Part shown: piece after piece, positions 14,777 to 25,490 of the stretch
Position numbering within the stretch: position 1 is the first letter of the stretch
How the letters are laid out: the number at the start of each line of letters is the position of its first letter
Assembly: GCA_951213105.1 (NCBI GenBank)
Contig: OX578134.1
Coordinates: 141,669,936-141,733,935, forward strand
Direction: 5' to 3'
From: Amaurobius ferox
Taxonomy: Eukaryota; Arthropoda; Arachnida; Araneae; Amaurobiidae
DNA: 64,000 bases
The notes under the pieces: generated by a model
What the model was told of the DNA's origin: nothing
Seen by the model: the letters and a program-made list of their open reading frames with translations, nothing else
Databases searched by the model: none
Made by a program: the position numbers and the translations under genes

Positions 14777-16826
14777 CTGAAAAAAAAGTGAAATTTTAGT
14801 ATGCTTTAACTATTGTCAACATAAAGTGCATGTAACAGAAAAGTGTTCGTTTTCATATAATATGAGAATTTATTAATTTAAATAATAATTAAAAAAAATA
14901 TTCATATGTGTTTATAAATAATATGGCATTTATAAATAACATATATTATAGATAAAAGTAATATTTTTATAATATCTCAGGATATTATAGACGAAAATAT
15001 AGTTTTCAGTCAACATATAAGTGATAAACAAAATCCATTTAACAGATTTTTTTTTTAATTTCCTTGCACTGAGCTAGAACAAAGGATGGTGATAGTGATT
15101 GTGACTTGTACCAATTTCCGTGATACTTTTTGCACTAAGTTATGTAATTATTTTCGTTTGACTGATGTAACTTAAGAAATATATGGTGATAGCCAGGTAA
15201 TTACAAGTCTAGTTTTCACCGTTAATACGTCATCGAGGTCAATGGATATCAGAAATGACTTTTGCCAAACAGATTTTAACCAAATTTGGGTAATAAGTTT
15301 ACTATGTTATATAGATGTGAACGCGGGAATGTATATAATTTAGCTACGAAACGACACTTTATTACTATTATCGATTCCTCGTCGTATTTTCAAAAGCTGC
15401 TAAAGCGATTTGCATCACATCAGCGTGATATACTGCGTGTATTATGTAGATGAGAAAGCAGAAAACACATTTTGAAAAATGTATATATCTTGAGTCAGAA
15501 GTCAAATTCCCACTTGTAATACATAAAAAGTCTCAGAATTGTCCAAATCACCAGTTGTTTCCGTGATGATTTAGGCGTAAAATGTGGCACATCTTAATCG
15601 CAGTTAGTACGTTAGGAATTTAATTAAACTGCATGATTATCACTTAACACAAAGCCTGGTCTTAAGCTTGGTCTGTGCGAAAATGTTATTTTTTTGCTTA
15701 AAATACTTTGCCTATGAGCTGAAAAGCTGAAAACGAAATTTTATTTCAGCTTCGTGAAACCTTAACTTCTTCTATTTCAAAAAGGAAATTATTTACATAT
15801 AATTTGTACGGTTGGTAAGCGCACTAAAATTCACAAAATATTGACTCTTAGTACGCTTTTTGTTACAAGTTCAGTCATCATCCACGATGCTCTGAAGATC
15901 GTGTTATAGATCAATGGATATTGAAGTCTTTATGATATGAGCGATTTTACATATTTTATTTTTTATACAACTTTCAGCAGTATTTCATGTTTTTTTAATA
16001 TGTAACGTATATTTAAGAACAAAATGAATAAATATATCATATATTCTATTCAGAAACTGTTAGGAGTGTTACAAAATAATGTTGCAAGATAATTAGAGGA
16101 TTATTAATATTTTATTTTTACTAGATCAAGTCGTATTATTAAATAAAACAAAATTGCATTGAATTTCTTCTTAGGAATTTATTTTAATGGGAATATTAAA
16201 TGTAGGCAGATGACTTAATTTTCCAGAGCAATCAGATGCTCTGCAGACTGGCAGGAAGCCATGATCGTGTCATGAAGTTAAATTAAGCGGCAAGACTTGG
16301 ACTTTGGATGAAGAAAATAAATATTTACGAATGACAAAGTTACAAGACTATATTAAAGACGCTAAAATTCATAATGCATGTTTTTAATGGTTTATATGCA
16401 TTCTTTGAATCTCTTCCAAATGCTGCATTTTGCGTACTTAGAAATATGATCTTATGTATATTAAATTATAGATATAAAATTTTTATGGAGAATGTTGAAA
16501 TACTAAAGACTGCAGTAATAACTATGTCGAATTTATTTACATTTCTTTTATCCATAATATTTTGAAATATAAAGTAATTCGTGGAGATGTTAATAACTTA
16601 CATTTTGTGCTACAGAACACAAAAATAAAAGTCAGAAACTCACATTATATTAGAATATACTATACTTATTACCAACTAGCCATTTCACCCTCGCTTCTGG
16701 AGTTCTCATTGATTACTGGTTGTTAAATACGACACCTACACATTTAATAAATGTTCTGAATATAAAACGCTATTTCAAACATAAGCATAAATTACGATTG
16801 AGGCACAATTTTAATAGGTAAGGTGG

Positions 16827-17078
16827 TTGTTGATGTTGTTGATTTTTGAAACCCAGACCGTCCGACCTACCAGAAAGGTGTAAGGTAACTGTTTGGACGG
16901 TCGGGAAGTGCCACCCATTTTAGACCGGAACCCAGTGGGGGAGGCATCCACAGGGACCGTACCCTCCTTCCCCTACCACCAACCTCTCGGAAGGACTTTC
17001 GGACCCACATGTTTAACGTGATCGTACTCCGCATGAACACGGCGGCAGTTTTGGCAGTAGCTGGAATCGAACCCCGGG
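16827..17078 (-). mobile_element. tRNA-derived SINE with perfect 12-bp target duplication
   Basis: A 252-bp insertion flanked by identical TAGGTAAGGTGG copies (16815-16826 and 17079-17090). Read on the minus strand it begins near a Pol III B-box (GGTTCGATTCC), continues through a GC-richer body and ends in a CAA-rich tail (CAACAACATCAACAAC), the expected SINE order. The A-box is missing, so the 5' end is truncated. Relatives are at 34921-34954 and 54383-54545. The exact duplication means the insertion is fairly recent. Confidence 0.85.
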
Positions 17079-19087
17079 TAGGTAAGGTGGTGTAATTTTT
17101 TTTTAGAAAATGGTTTTATATTGTTAGCTCTAAATTAAACTTTCGAAATCTTCATTTTTTTAGTTGATCCGTTTTATTTAGTTGATTTTTAGTACTTTGC
17201 AGTAGAACATATAAAACACTTATCATAAATGGGTTCTGTAGTTTCATTGTATGTCTGTTAATATGGAAGAAAATGACTAAAAAATCCGGTTTTTTTATTT
17301 TTGAATTTCAAAATCAATTTTAACTTAAGTTTAAAAAACGGATGTACCATCCATCAAAGTCATTATTCATTAAAACTGGTTCAGTAGGTAAGGCTGTTGG
17401 TCTGTCAACATTGAAGAAAAAACAGACGCATTGAAAATTGTAAAAATTACAGTTTTAAAGTTATTTTTCCTTAAGTGCAGCATCACCAACTGTATTTGTT
17501 TTTGTTTTATTTTAGTTAGATTCATGGTAATATTACATCAAGGATAACAAATTTGTAGCAATCTCGGGGTTTGAGATACAGACCCTTGAAGATCTGGTTT
17601 TGTTACATAACGTATAATATACACCCATAAACTACAGATTAGGTAAAGCCGATTTAATGAAACGAAACTGTATCAGGTTCCTAAAATATCTTACGCAAAT
17701 AGCTAGTTAATAATAGCCAGTTTTATAATCAAAGTATAACGAATACATTATATTAAAAACTGAATTTAGTTCTCAAATACTGAAAGTTTTTCTATTTCAA
17801 AAAAAATCTCCCATTATAATGCTGACATAGCAAAATTCGTTTTCAACCTGACTTTGTAAGCAAACATTCAATGTAGATAGTAGTATTCCACACTAAAAGT
17901 ATTTTATTCTTATTTTAAAAGCTTTTAGAGATCAACTAATATAAATACCATACCTTTTAATATAAAAATGCAGTACAGAGTGAGTAAGGTTTTATTGCAG
18001 TTCAGTACTTTCCCAAAAAATCTCAATTTAAAAAGGATAACATTTTGCGAAGGCTATACGAATTTCTTTTTACATTAACTTATTGACCAAAATTTTGGAA
18101 ATATCAATTTTGAAAATCCTTCTGTTATCTAGAGCATGGTTTCGTACGAAAAGGCAAATACGCTTGGAAAAAAGGAATTGGAGAGTGTTAATTCCCCTGC
18201 AACAAATAGCGACAAATATATGTAATGGGTTACATGTAATGGACAAAGCTGAATCTTATTGATCTCCGCATTTCATTCCCCAATCTTCTTTTATGAAGCA
18301 TATTGTGGGTGCCCAGGAGAAATTAATGTCCTTAATTTACTTTGAATTTTATAAAGTTTCAGTTTTTTAAGAATCTTTTAGTTTTTTCCAATTCCAGTCT
18401 TTACAAAAATTCTTGTACGCAGAGAGAAATATATATTTTCACAGAAAAATTATTACTTTAACATATATTTCAACAGTTTGATTGACATTCTGAATACAAG
18501 TACAGAAACTAGAAAATATGCAAAAACAACTTTAGTTGATGTGTTTAAAAGCCTTGTATTATGCCATGATGCTCTAATATTTTTTTAATGTAAACTTTAT
18601 TCCCTTTGCACTTAGTCTAAGCTCATGCATGGAATATTCAGTGCCGTATATTTCGTTCTATTTAGAAAACGGGAATATTTAGAGCTTAGTAAAATATGAA
18701 ATTTGAAATTTTTCTTCACGTAATTTTGGTAAATATAACAATTATTTGTGCTCAGTCTTTTAAGCTTCGGCATATATCATTTTAAACTTAAGTGTGTCGT
18801 AAACTTTGCATTTTAAGCAATACGGAACAATATAATTAGTCGAAAACATTCTATGATCCATTATACCTTCAAAAAGGTTCCCCAAATGCGTTATATCATG
18901 AGTTGCCTTACTTTTAAAAACAATCATCAGAAAAATGAAAGAAACATTTATAATTTTCCTAAAAAACAACATTTCTGAAGTCAATCAATATAATAAAAAC
19001 TTTCAATATCTGATCTTGATATGTATGAAATAATTAACATGAATCACCCAGTATCAAAATCCTATATGATTGTATTAAATGAATACA

Positions 19088-19160
19088 TATGGATGCGTCT
19101 TTAGCTCAGTTATATAATGCTCATCTACCTTGTTTTGGTCCCTGTATCAAACCTTTGCAC
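19088..19160 (+). mobile_element. Decayed tRNA-like sequence (SINE head or tRNA pseudogene)
   Basis: CTTTAGCTCAGTTATATAATGC looks like a tRNA A-box and D-arm, and about 45 nt later TCCCTGTATCAAACC resembles a degenerate B-box (GGTTCAAATCC type). Spacing is right for a tRNA, but the acceptor and T stems do not pair convincingly, so it is probably an old SINE head or pseudogene rather than a working tRNA. Confidence 0.35.
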
Positions 19161-19576
19161 TGCCAAGTTCGACATTAGTGCCCTCGCTTTAAATACTACA
19201 TTCAGAATATGGACGCACAACTTTTAGCCTTAAATATTTACGCTTCGATTCTCAGCATTGAACCTTAGAGCGTGCTAAGCCACCACACAGGATTCCACTG
19301 ACATCCACCAGGTGACACTACGAAACACCACACTACGAAAAATATCAAAACGAGAGCTTCTAACGTTCTACGAGGAAAGACTCCCAGCCTACTTTATGCT
19401 CTCGATCTGCACTGAGAACCAATGTTTCTTCTCACGGGGGGAATGAGCTCGAACTTCTACTGGGCTAATAAAGTGCCCTAACGAACATTCATGAAGTAGT
19501 TTTAACTGCCTTGGTCTGTATGATTCTGCTTTAACAATACTCTTACTACGCAATACGCTTGTAAAGACTAAGCTGC

Positions 19577-19797
19577 ACTTACTACGTTAATGTTCGTTTA
19601 CTACACTTATTACGCTAATATTTGTTTACTGCACTTACTACGCTAATGTTCGCTTACTACACTTACTAAGCTAATGTTCGCTTACTACACTTACTACGCT
19701 AATGTTCGCTTACTACACTTACTACGCTAATGTTCTCTTACTACGTTAATGTTCGCTTACTACATTTACTACGCTGATGTTCGCTTAATACACTAGG
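19577..19797. repeat. 28-bp minisatellite, about 8 copies
   Basis: Tandem units of 28 bp containing CTTACTACGCTAATGTTCG followed by a second CTTACTACA, so each unit is itself a partial duplication. Copies vary by single bases and one is shortened near 19735-19765. It lies within the intron between the Ig exons. Confidence 0.85.
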
Positions 19798-20164
19798 TGT
19801 AAAAAAACTGCTTTAATGACTGACTTTGTGCTATGCTTTTATAAATAAATGTTAAAGGTAAAGGCAGCCCATGTTACAAAATTTAACTGTAAATTTGAGA
19901 ATATTTTTCTTTATAATTTTTTCTTGTAAGACAATACAAGGGATCCATTCCCACAGAAGTTTCTAAGACATTTTACGTAAATCGTACATCAAATATTTAC
20001 TTACATATTATGTAAATCAGCAAGTGTAATATACTAAATTTAGTTCATATAATTTTTAATTTACAGTAAAATAGTTAAATTTAGCCAATTCCTGTTGCAA
20101 AATAGGATATACAAACTTACTAGAAATCAAAGTATATTATAAAAAAAAAATCAGTGTACTTTAC

Positions 20165-20458
20165 CTCTTATTCTCAGCAGCCTGTCAGCTTTATCCTCTC
20201 CAACACTATTATTAGCGAAACAAATGTATTTTCCACTGTCCGCCGCTGAAACTTTGTGAATGATTAATGTACCGTCCACAACATTAGCCTTTCGGTGACT
20301 CTCCATCAGTGTTAAATGACCTCCGGTGTCCCGAAACCAGTAATATTGAGGGGCTGGGTGACCATGGGCTACGCAGGGCAGTCGGGCAGTTTTGCCTTCC
20401 CACACTTCCCAAACAGATGGTTCTTGGACGATTCTGGGCAACTGGTTATTTACGGGAT
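20165..20458 (-). CDS. Dscam-like immunoglobulin-domain exon (upstream of the pair)
   Basis: A 294-nt internal exon encoding one whole Ig domain of about 98 residues. The acceptor on the minus strand is TTTACAG|AT and the donor is AAGAG|GTAAAG; both boundaries are phase 1. Hallmarks: Cys29 (ARLPCVAHGHPAP), Trp41 (YYWFRD), then GTLIIHKVSAADSGKYICFA with Cys80, and NNSVGED, which includes an Asn-Asn-Ser glycosylation sequon. GHPAPQYYWFRD and the DSGKYxCxxNNSVG-E run resemble Ig3 of arthropod Dscam, and the next exon resembles Ig4, so order and identity agree. In Drosophila Dscam1 part of Ig3 comes from an alternatively spliced cluster; here the entire domain is in one exon and no sibling copy is seen. 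The frame stays open about 85 nt upstream of the acceptor, but that part is non-homologous and intronic. Confidence 0.85.
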
Positions 20459-23034
20459 CTGTAAAGAATATAATATTTGTGATTGGAGTTAAGGTAGAAA
20501 TAACATAGAAAAGAAAAATAACATTTTGGGCATCAAATGTCAAGTTAAATTGGGATATGAATTACTGTTACTTAAAAATGGCGGATTGTTAGATAAAATT
20601 GAAATTCAGAGAAGTGTTAGAGCTACACAAAATGCCAGGACTGTTACATTAAAAGTACATTTTCACTTATTATCATGTATCTTACATAATAAAGGAAAAT
20701 GTATATGTTTCTTTCTCTCTGTCTATGTGTGGTCTGTAGAGAAAAATCTAAGCGTGGCATGTCCATAGAATTTGGTACATAGCTACAGCAGAAAACGAAT
20801 AGATGCACGTGGCCGTTATCTATTTTTTATTTTGAATTAGTTTTTTAGATATTTTATGTTTTAGCCCGAATTACAGGGATTTTGGGCGATATTCACACAT
20901 ATTGGTTCCTTAGCGAACGCAAATGCTATTACAGAGTTTCTATCTTGACACTATCGGAAAGATAAAAAATGTTTCTTTCAAACACATTTCAAACGGAGTC
21001 CATTTTATCACTAGACTAATTTTCGTAAATTTTTTAAGAAGTATATAGTTTTCGTGCATTTAAATATCACAAATTTTTATATTACGATATAAAAATGAAC
21101 GTGTCATCCGAAGTTTATAATTTAACAGCAGCTCCTTGAAATATCAAAGATTTATAAAGAATAAAAAAAATACTTTTCTAAAGCCATCCGTTGATTAATT
21201 ATGCATTTCAACTGAGTTAACTCTTTAAATTTTTATGTAATGTTTAACATCTATGTCCGGAACCTTTTTTCCTGACCGCTACCGACATCTGTTATCAAAC
21301 ACATTTACTATTGTGTGTTTTAATAGTGGCTGCTTATTTAGGATGTATTATTTAAATAGCGGGTGCTTATTTAGTTATTTAAAAGCAGTGACAGTTTTTT
21401 AAGTAGCCAACATTTATTAAATTGTTTATTATAAGCGTAAACCGCATAATTAGAACCCGGGCAACACCTGTTAATTAGTTATATTTTATTCATATAATAT
21501 AACAATTTAAGATTGATAAACATATATAATGTGAAATACGTATTGTATCAGAATATTTTATTTAAAGTGTATAATATAACAAAAAAGTGCAATTTGCTGC
21601 AACATATTTTCAAAGGAGTATATAGATATTCATCCACAACATGGACGCCAATTTTAATCCCATGTTTATATTTGTGGGTTTTATATAACATGTGTTTTAA
21701 AGTCTCAAACTTTTTGTGAAAAACAATGAAGAAAATGTTCGTTACGCATAATATGTTTTAACCCTACAGGTAAAACAAGGCTATTAATTCTAAATTGCTT
21801 ATTGTCATATAAATATTTACTACAGTATATATTTAAATTGCTTATTTGCATATAACTATTTACTACGGCATATATTTAAATTACTTATTTGCATATAAAT
21901 ATTTATTACGGCATATATGCAAATAATACTTTTATTGAAATGTTTATTCCCATATAACTATAACTGGGATGAACTATAATAGTTACGAACAAAAGAGAAG
22001 TGATAAAATTCATTCAAGAATCTGTTACAATCATCAAGTTCGCAAATTGATATATTTGTATTCCACAGTAAATGAGGAAACATGTGAATCAAATTTACCC
22101 TGTTCTAACTGAAAAAATTCAATACATTTAGAATCAAAAAACGAATCTATGACTCTTTCTGATTTATCATTAGAAGTGACATCAATCGGATGCAATTCCA
22201 AAGATTGCTAAAACCAAGGTTCTTTAATATAAGGTGGCGCCCTCAGCCTGGTAACCGATGAAAAGTTGTCAGCTTAACGTAATGGGAATAAAGATTCGTT
22301 CAGGATCTAGAGTAAACTTCGAGATTAGTTGCCAAAATACACGCATTACAGTTAAAAATAATTTATTAATTTTGAAGTGGCAACATCTAGGCATAAATAA
22401 CTTGCGCAAAAGTTTTAAATTGTGCTGTGCACACAGGAACCAGTGAAGTCCAAGAAAATTTAGTGACGTTGTTGAACAAATTTGGTCTCTCGTGTGAACC
22501 CAAGAACAAAATGAGCGTGTTCTTAATTCCCATGTCGTCATATGCGCAGAGCGATATACAGATAATTAAGTCTTTCATGCCCCGGGATGACACCTCTCTG
22601 GGTAAATACATCATGCAACATATTTCCAAAGCTAATCTTCGTATATATGTTCTCAAAACAAACATTAATAAATCCTTTAACTTTTAAATTATATTTATTA
22701 TAAAATAAACATTTTCTAAATAAAAAATGTGTAATACTAATAAAACTATAATGTAATAAATCTAGTTCGAAACGCATTTCGAACGTAAGTATCAATAAAA
22801 CCAAATGTAGCTCAATAAAACCAAAATTATGTATGATATTTATTACAGAATATGATAATTCTCCATCTAATTTGAAAGAAAATCACTCATACGTAAGTTT
22901 GCAATAACAAATTTAATATATATTTATAGTTTCGTCAGAAATAACCATATTTGTTAATCCTTTATTAACTAGATAGAAACATTTTATCAGCTATTGACAT
23001 TTCACCTGTTAATTGCATCATCACCGAAACTGCT
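20459..23034. other. Gene-free stretch upstream of the Ig exons
   Basis: Presumably intron of the Dscam-like gene if its 5' exons lie to the right. Several overlapping short frames occupy 22258-22804 in a slightly more GC-rich patch on both strands; none shows a domain I recognise. Confidence 0.5.
20695..20890. repeat. Dispersed repeat family E, copy 1
   Basis: Shares the ordered phrases TCTATG..TGGTCTGTAG, ATCTAAGCGT, AATTTGGTACA and GAATTAGTTTTTTAGATATTTTATGTTT with 59085-59275. A weaker relative lies at about 62705-62850. No coding capacity. Confidence 0.6.
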
Positions 23035-23330
23035 GATTTTGAATCATAAACGGGATTATGTATGAGCTACAGATAATGAAGTACATGTTAAAAGAAGCAG
23101 TCTCATTTAAATATTTATAACAAAGGCAACACGTGACGGTGGAAATCGAAAGCACCTTGTTTAGCATAATTAAATAATAAGTCTCCGAGCTAAAGAAATA
23201 AGAATGCGGCAGTACGGCAATTATAACACAATAAAGGTAGATTTATCCCTATTTTGATGTATTAATGATACATTGAAATGCAGAAGGCATGTTTGTTTTA
23301 TGAAAAGAATGCAGATGTGGTTCCCGGATC
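23035..23330. repeat. Diverged segmental duplicate (pair with 31255-31530)
   Basis: Both segments contain, in the same order, ATGTTAAAAGAAG..GTCTCA, GGCAACACGTGACG, TAGCATAATTAA and AATAAGTCTCCGAGCTAA, followed by CTATTTTGATGTATTAAT. Divergence by substitutions is roughly a fifth by eye. No reading frame is conserved between the copies. Confidence 0.6.
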
Positions 23331-23763
23331 TCGTAGTATTCGTAACAGATAAAACAAACATTGGAAGCAATGAATTCGGTTCCATAAGTTCGCCTTGGTG
23401 AACCGATAATTATTTATCTTATTAAATAGCTCAGTTGTATATTTAATTTTTACTTTCTCATGCGTAGTAGAGAAATATATTGTTTTCATGGAAATTTTCC
23501 ACTTCGAGATTTTGATGCCAATAAATATTTCAAGACCTGCTGAACACGTTTTGATTAATTTTTCAGTGATGCCTGCCTGTCTGTATGTGGTCTACTTTTT
23601 TGTATTCACGATATATACCACATATATTAATTAATTTTTGTAAAGTATTACCAAAACTTTAGATCAAGATAGACTTTTTTTTTAAATTGAAGTGAAAACA
23701 TTATATTTTTTTAACATTTTCAGCATAGGACAAAATTTTACATAATATCTCATAAAATGGATT

Positions 23764-23885
23764 TATTTATGGCTCAAAAATCACGAAACTTGGCAGTTCC
23801 AAACATTGTTATGAAAAATAGCAGCGATACAATTTGTTTTCGTTCGTGATGTCATTAATCTCTATTGGGGGGGGGAGTTACCCCC
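23764..23885 (+). repeat. Dispersed repeat, inverted relative to 42115-42250
   Basis: ATGGCTCAAAAATCACGAAAC, GCGATACAATTTGT and a GC-rich end (GGGGGAGTTACCCCCGGGG) correspond to the reverse complement of 42115-42250. Possibly one arm of an old foldback or DNA element. Confidence 0.55.
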
Positions 23886-23957
23886 GGGGAAATAAATTAT
23901 TTAAATAAAACATGGTAATAAATTATTTAAATGAAATAAATTATTTAAATAAAACTA
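23886..23957. repeat. AATAAATTATTTAAAT tandem repeat
   Basis: Three copies of the partly palindromic word AATAAATTATTTAAAT, spaced by short linkers. Confidence 0.75.
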
Positions 23958-24177
23958 GCGTGAACTGATAATAAAAGCACAGGTTCGTAAGAAAAAGAAA
24001 TATTTACACGTATTTATTCAATGCATACTATTTCATATATTAAAAAAAATCATATTTGTACATATATATTACTGGCATTGAAAATTCTAATGTAGTTCGC
24101 AGTTATGGATTTTAGAATTCCAGTTTCGTAGAAACATCATAAATATTAATAAAACCAAATATATCTCGCTTTTTATT

Positions 24178-25490
24178 AACACTTTACAAAAAAGTTGAAA
24201 AGTGTTTATGACGTTATTCATTCTGTCTGTCTGTTTGTCTGCCTGTCTGTCTGCCTGACTGTCTGTCTGTCTGTCTGTCTGTCCGTTAGCACTATAACTG
24301 TCGTAAAAATGACTTAAACAAAATGAAATTTTAGTATGTTGTTCAGACGGTCTGTAGGACCTATGGGAATATAAATGACTAATATCACCCAATTAGTTTT
24401 GGATTGAACCCGAGTTGAAAAAATGATATACATTGAAAATTAGGTCCCATAGGGCTCAAACATTTTTAAGCGGATTTAAAATTCACAAATTGCTTCGAAA
24501 ATTTTAGGTAATATTCAAATTGCTCCATAAAATATGTACAAAAAAATCAGCAAAATATATTTAGTAGTTTTTAAAATAAAAATTAAAATAATAATAACAC
24601 CTCTTATATAAAGCGATCACGTGACCACGATATGAAAAGATCACGTGACTCACTTCAAAATGATATATGGCATCCATCTTGTTTCAAAATCCTGATTTTT
24701 AAAGTTCTTTTTAATTCATATTGAGTGTTGTATCCGTCCTAAAACCACTTTATTTTTCTTAAATTCTGTATATCTACATACTGAAACAACGCAATTGCAA
24801 TATATTTGAGTTTAAATGCTCATCCAAATTTGATTATTTCTACAACGAAGCCTATTTTTCACCTATGTAAAATGTAAACAGCAAAATATGTAGAATGAGT
24901 TGTATTAGAATTGCTGTATTTCTTTAACACAAAATCAATTAGTTCATGGAGTCTGCATAGATGATATGAATGAAATATTCACTGATTTCAAAAAGAGAAG
25001 GACGATTTTTTTTCGATGAAGTTCTACGCATAGAGTTTAATTATTTGTCTCCATGGTCTTAATTTTTAAATGAAATAAATTATTGTAGTATTGTGATGAA
25101 TGACATGAATGGGAAATTATTTATGAATGAAATGTTGCTTTTATAGAGAGAGCCAGGCGTGTTATTTTTTCTATGACGTCATTTGAATGAATTTCAGTTG
25201 TTTTCGATGAAGTTTTCAAATATAATAAATTATCGTAGTATTATGATAATTCTAAAATTATTACCGAGGAATGTATCACATTTTAATTTCAATGCCGTGT
25301 CATTTGAATGAAGTTCATTTTTTTTCGATGAAGGTTAAAGTTTTCAAATATGATAAATTAATGCAGTGTTGTGATAAGTTTTAAAATATTACCGAGGAAT
25401 GTATTGCATTTTAGACATGTTTAAATAAAATTGCATTGAAGTTGGAATGTGTTTCATAATCAATGCTTTAAGCATGATTGATCTATGTTG
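24178..25490. repeat. Segmental repeat copy (pair with 37322-39390) with CTGT microsatellite
   Basis: The block starts AACACTTTAC..AGTTGAAAAGTG, passes through a (CTGT)n tract with interruptions at 24222-24285, then TTTTAGTATG..TCAGACGGTCTG, ATATCACCCAATTAG and AATTCACAAATTGCTT. After a gap, the distal half (CAACGAAGCCTA, GTGTTTCATAATCAATGCTT, GCATGATTGATCT) also matches the second locus. Order and orientation are shared, but the second copy carries an extra ~1.2 kb. No gene is present. Confidence 0.7.

Larger units (their letters stand above)
14777..20164 (-). other. Intron between the two Ig exons
   Basis: 5,388 bp of AT-rich sequence bounded by a consensus donor (AGAG|GTAAAG at its 20164 end) and acceptor (polypyrimidine-CAG at its 14777 end) on the minus strand. 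It contains a SINE (16827-17078), a tRNA-like relic (about 19088-19160) and a minisatellite (19577-19797). I found no additional Ig exon inside it, so there is no sign of an array of mutually exclusive exons here. Confidence 0.7.

Noticed and set aside
19088..19160. Functional tRNA gene
   Set aside because: A-box-like and B-box-like words are present but stems do not pair properly.
19577..19797. CRISPR-like regular repeat
   Set aside because: Units are contiguous 28-bp tandem copies without unique spacers, in a eukaryotic intron; it is a minisatellite.
14777..20164. Array of mutually exclusive Ig exons as in Dscam1
   Set aside because: Only one copy of each Ig exon is visible in the window; no sibling exon was found in the intron.
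22258..22804. Cluster of overlapping frames on both strands
   Set aside because: Open frames on both strands in a less AT-rich patch, none with a domain; probably an old unrecognised repeat.
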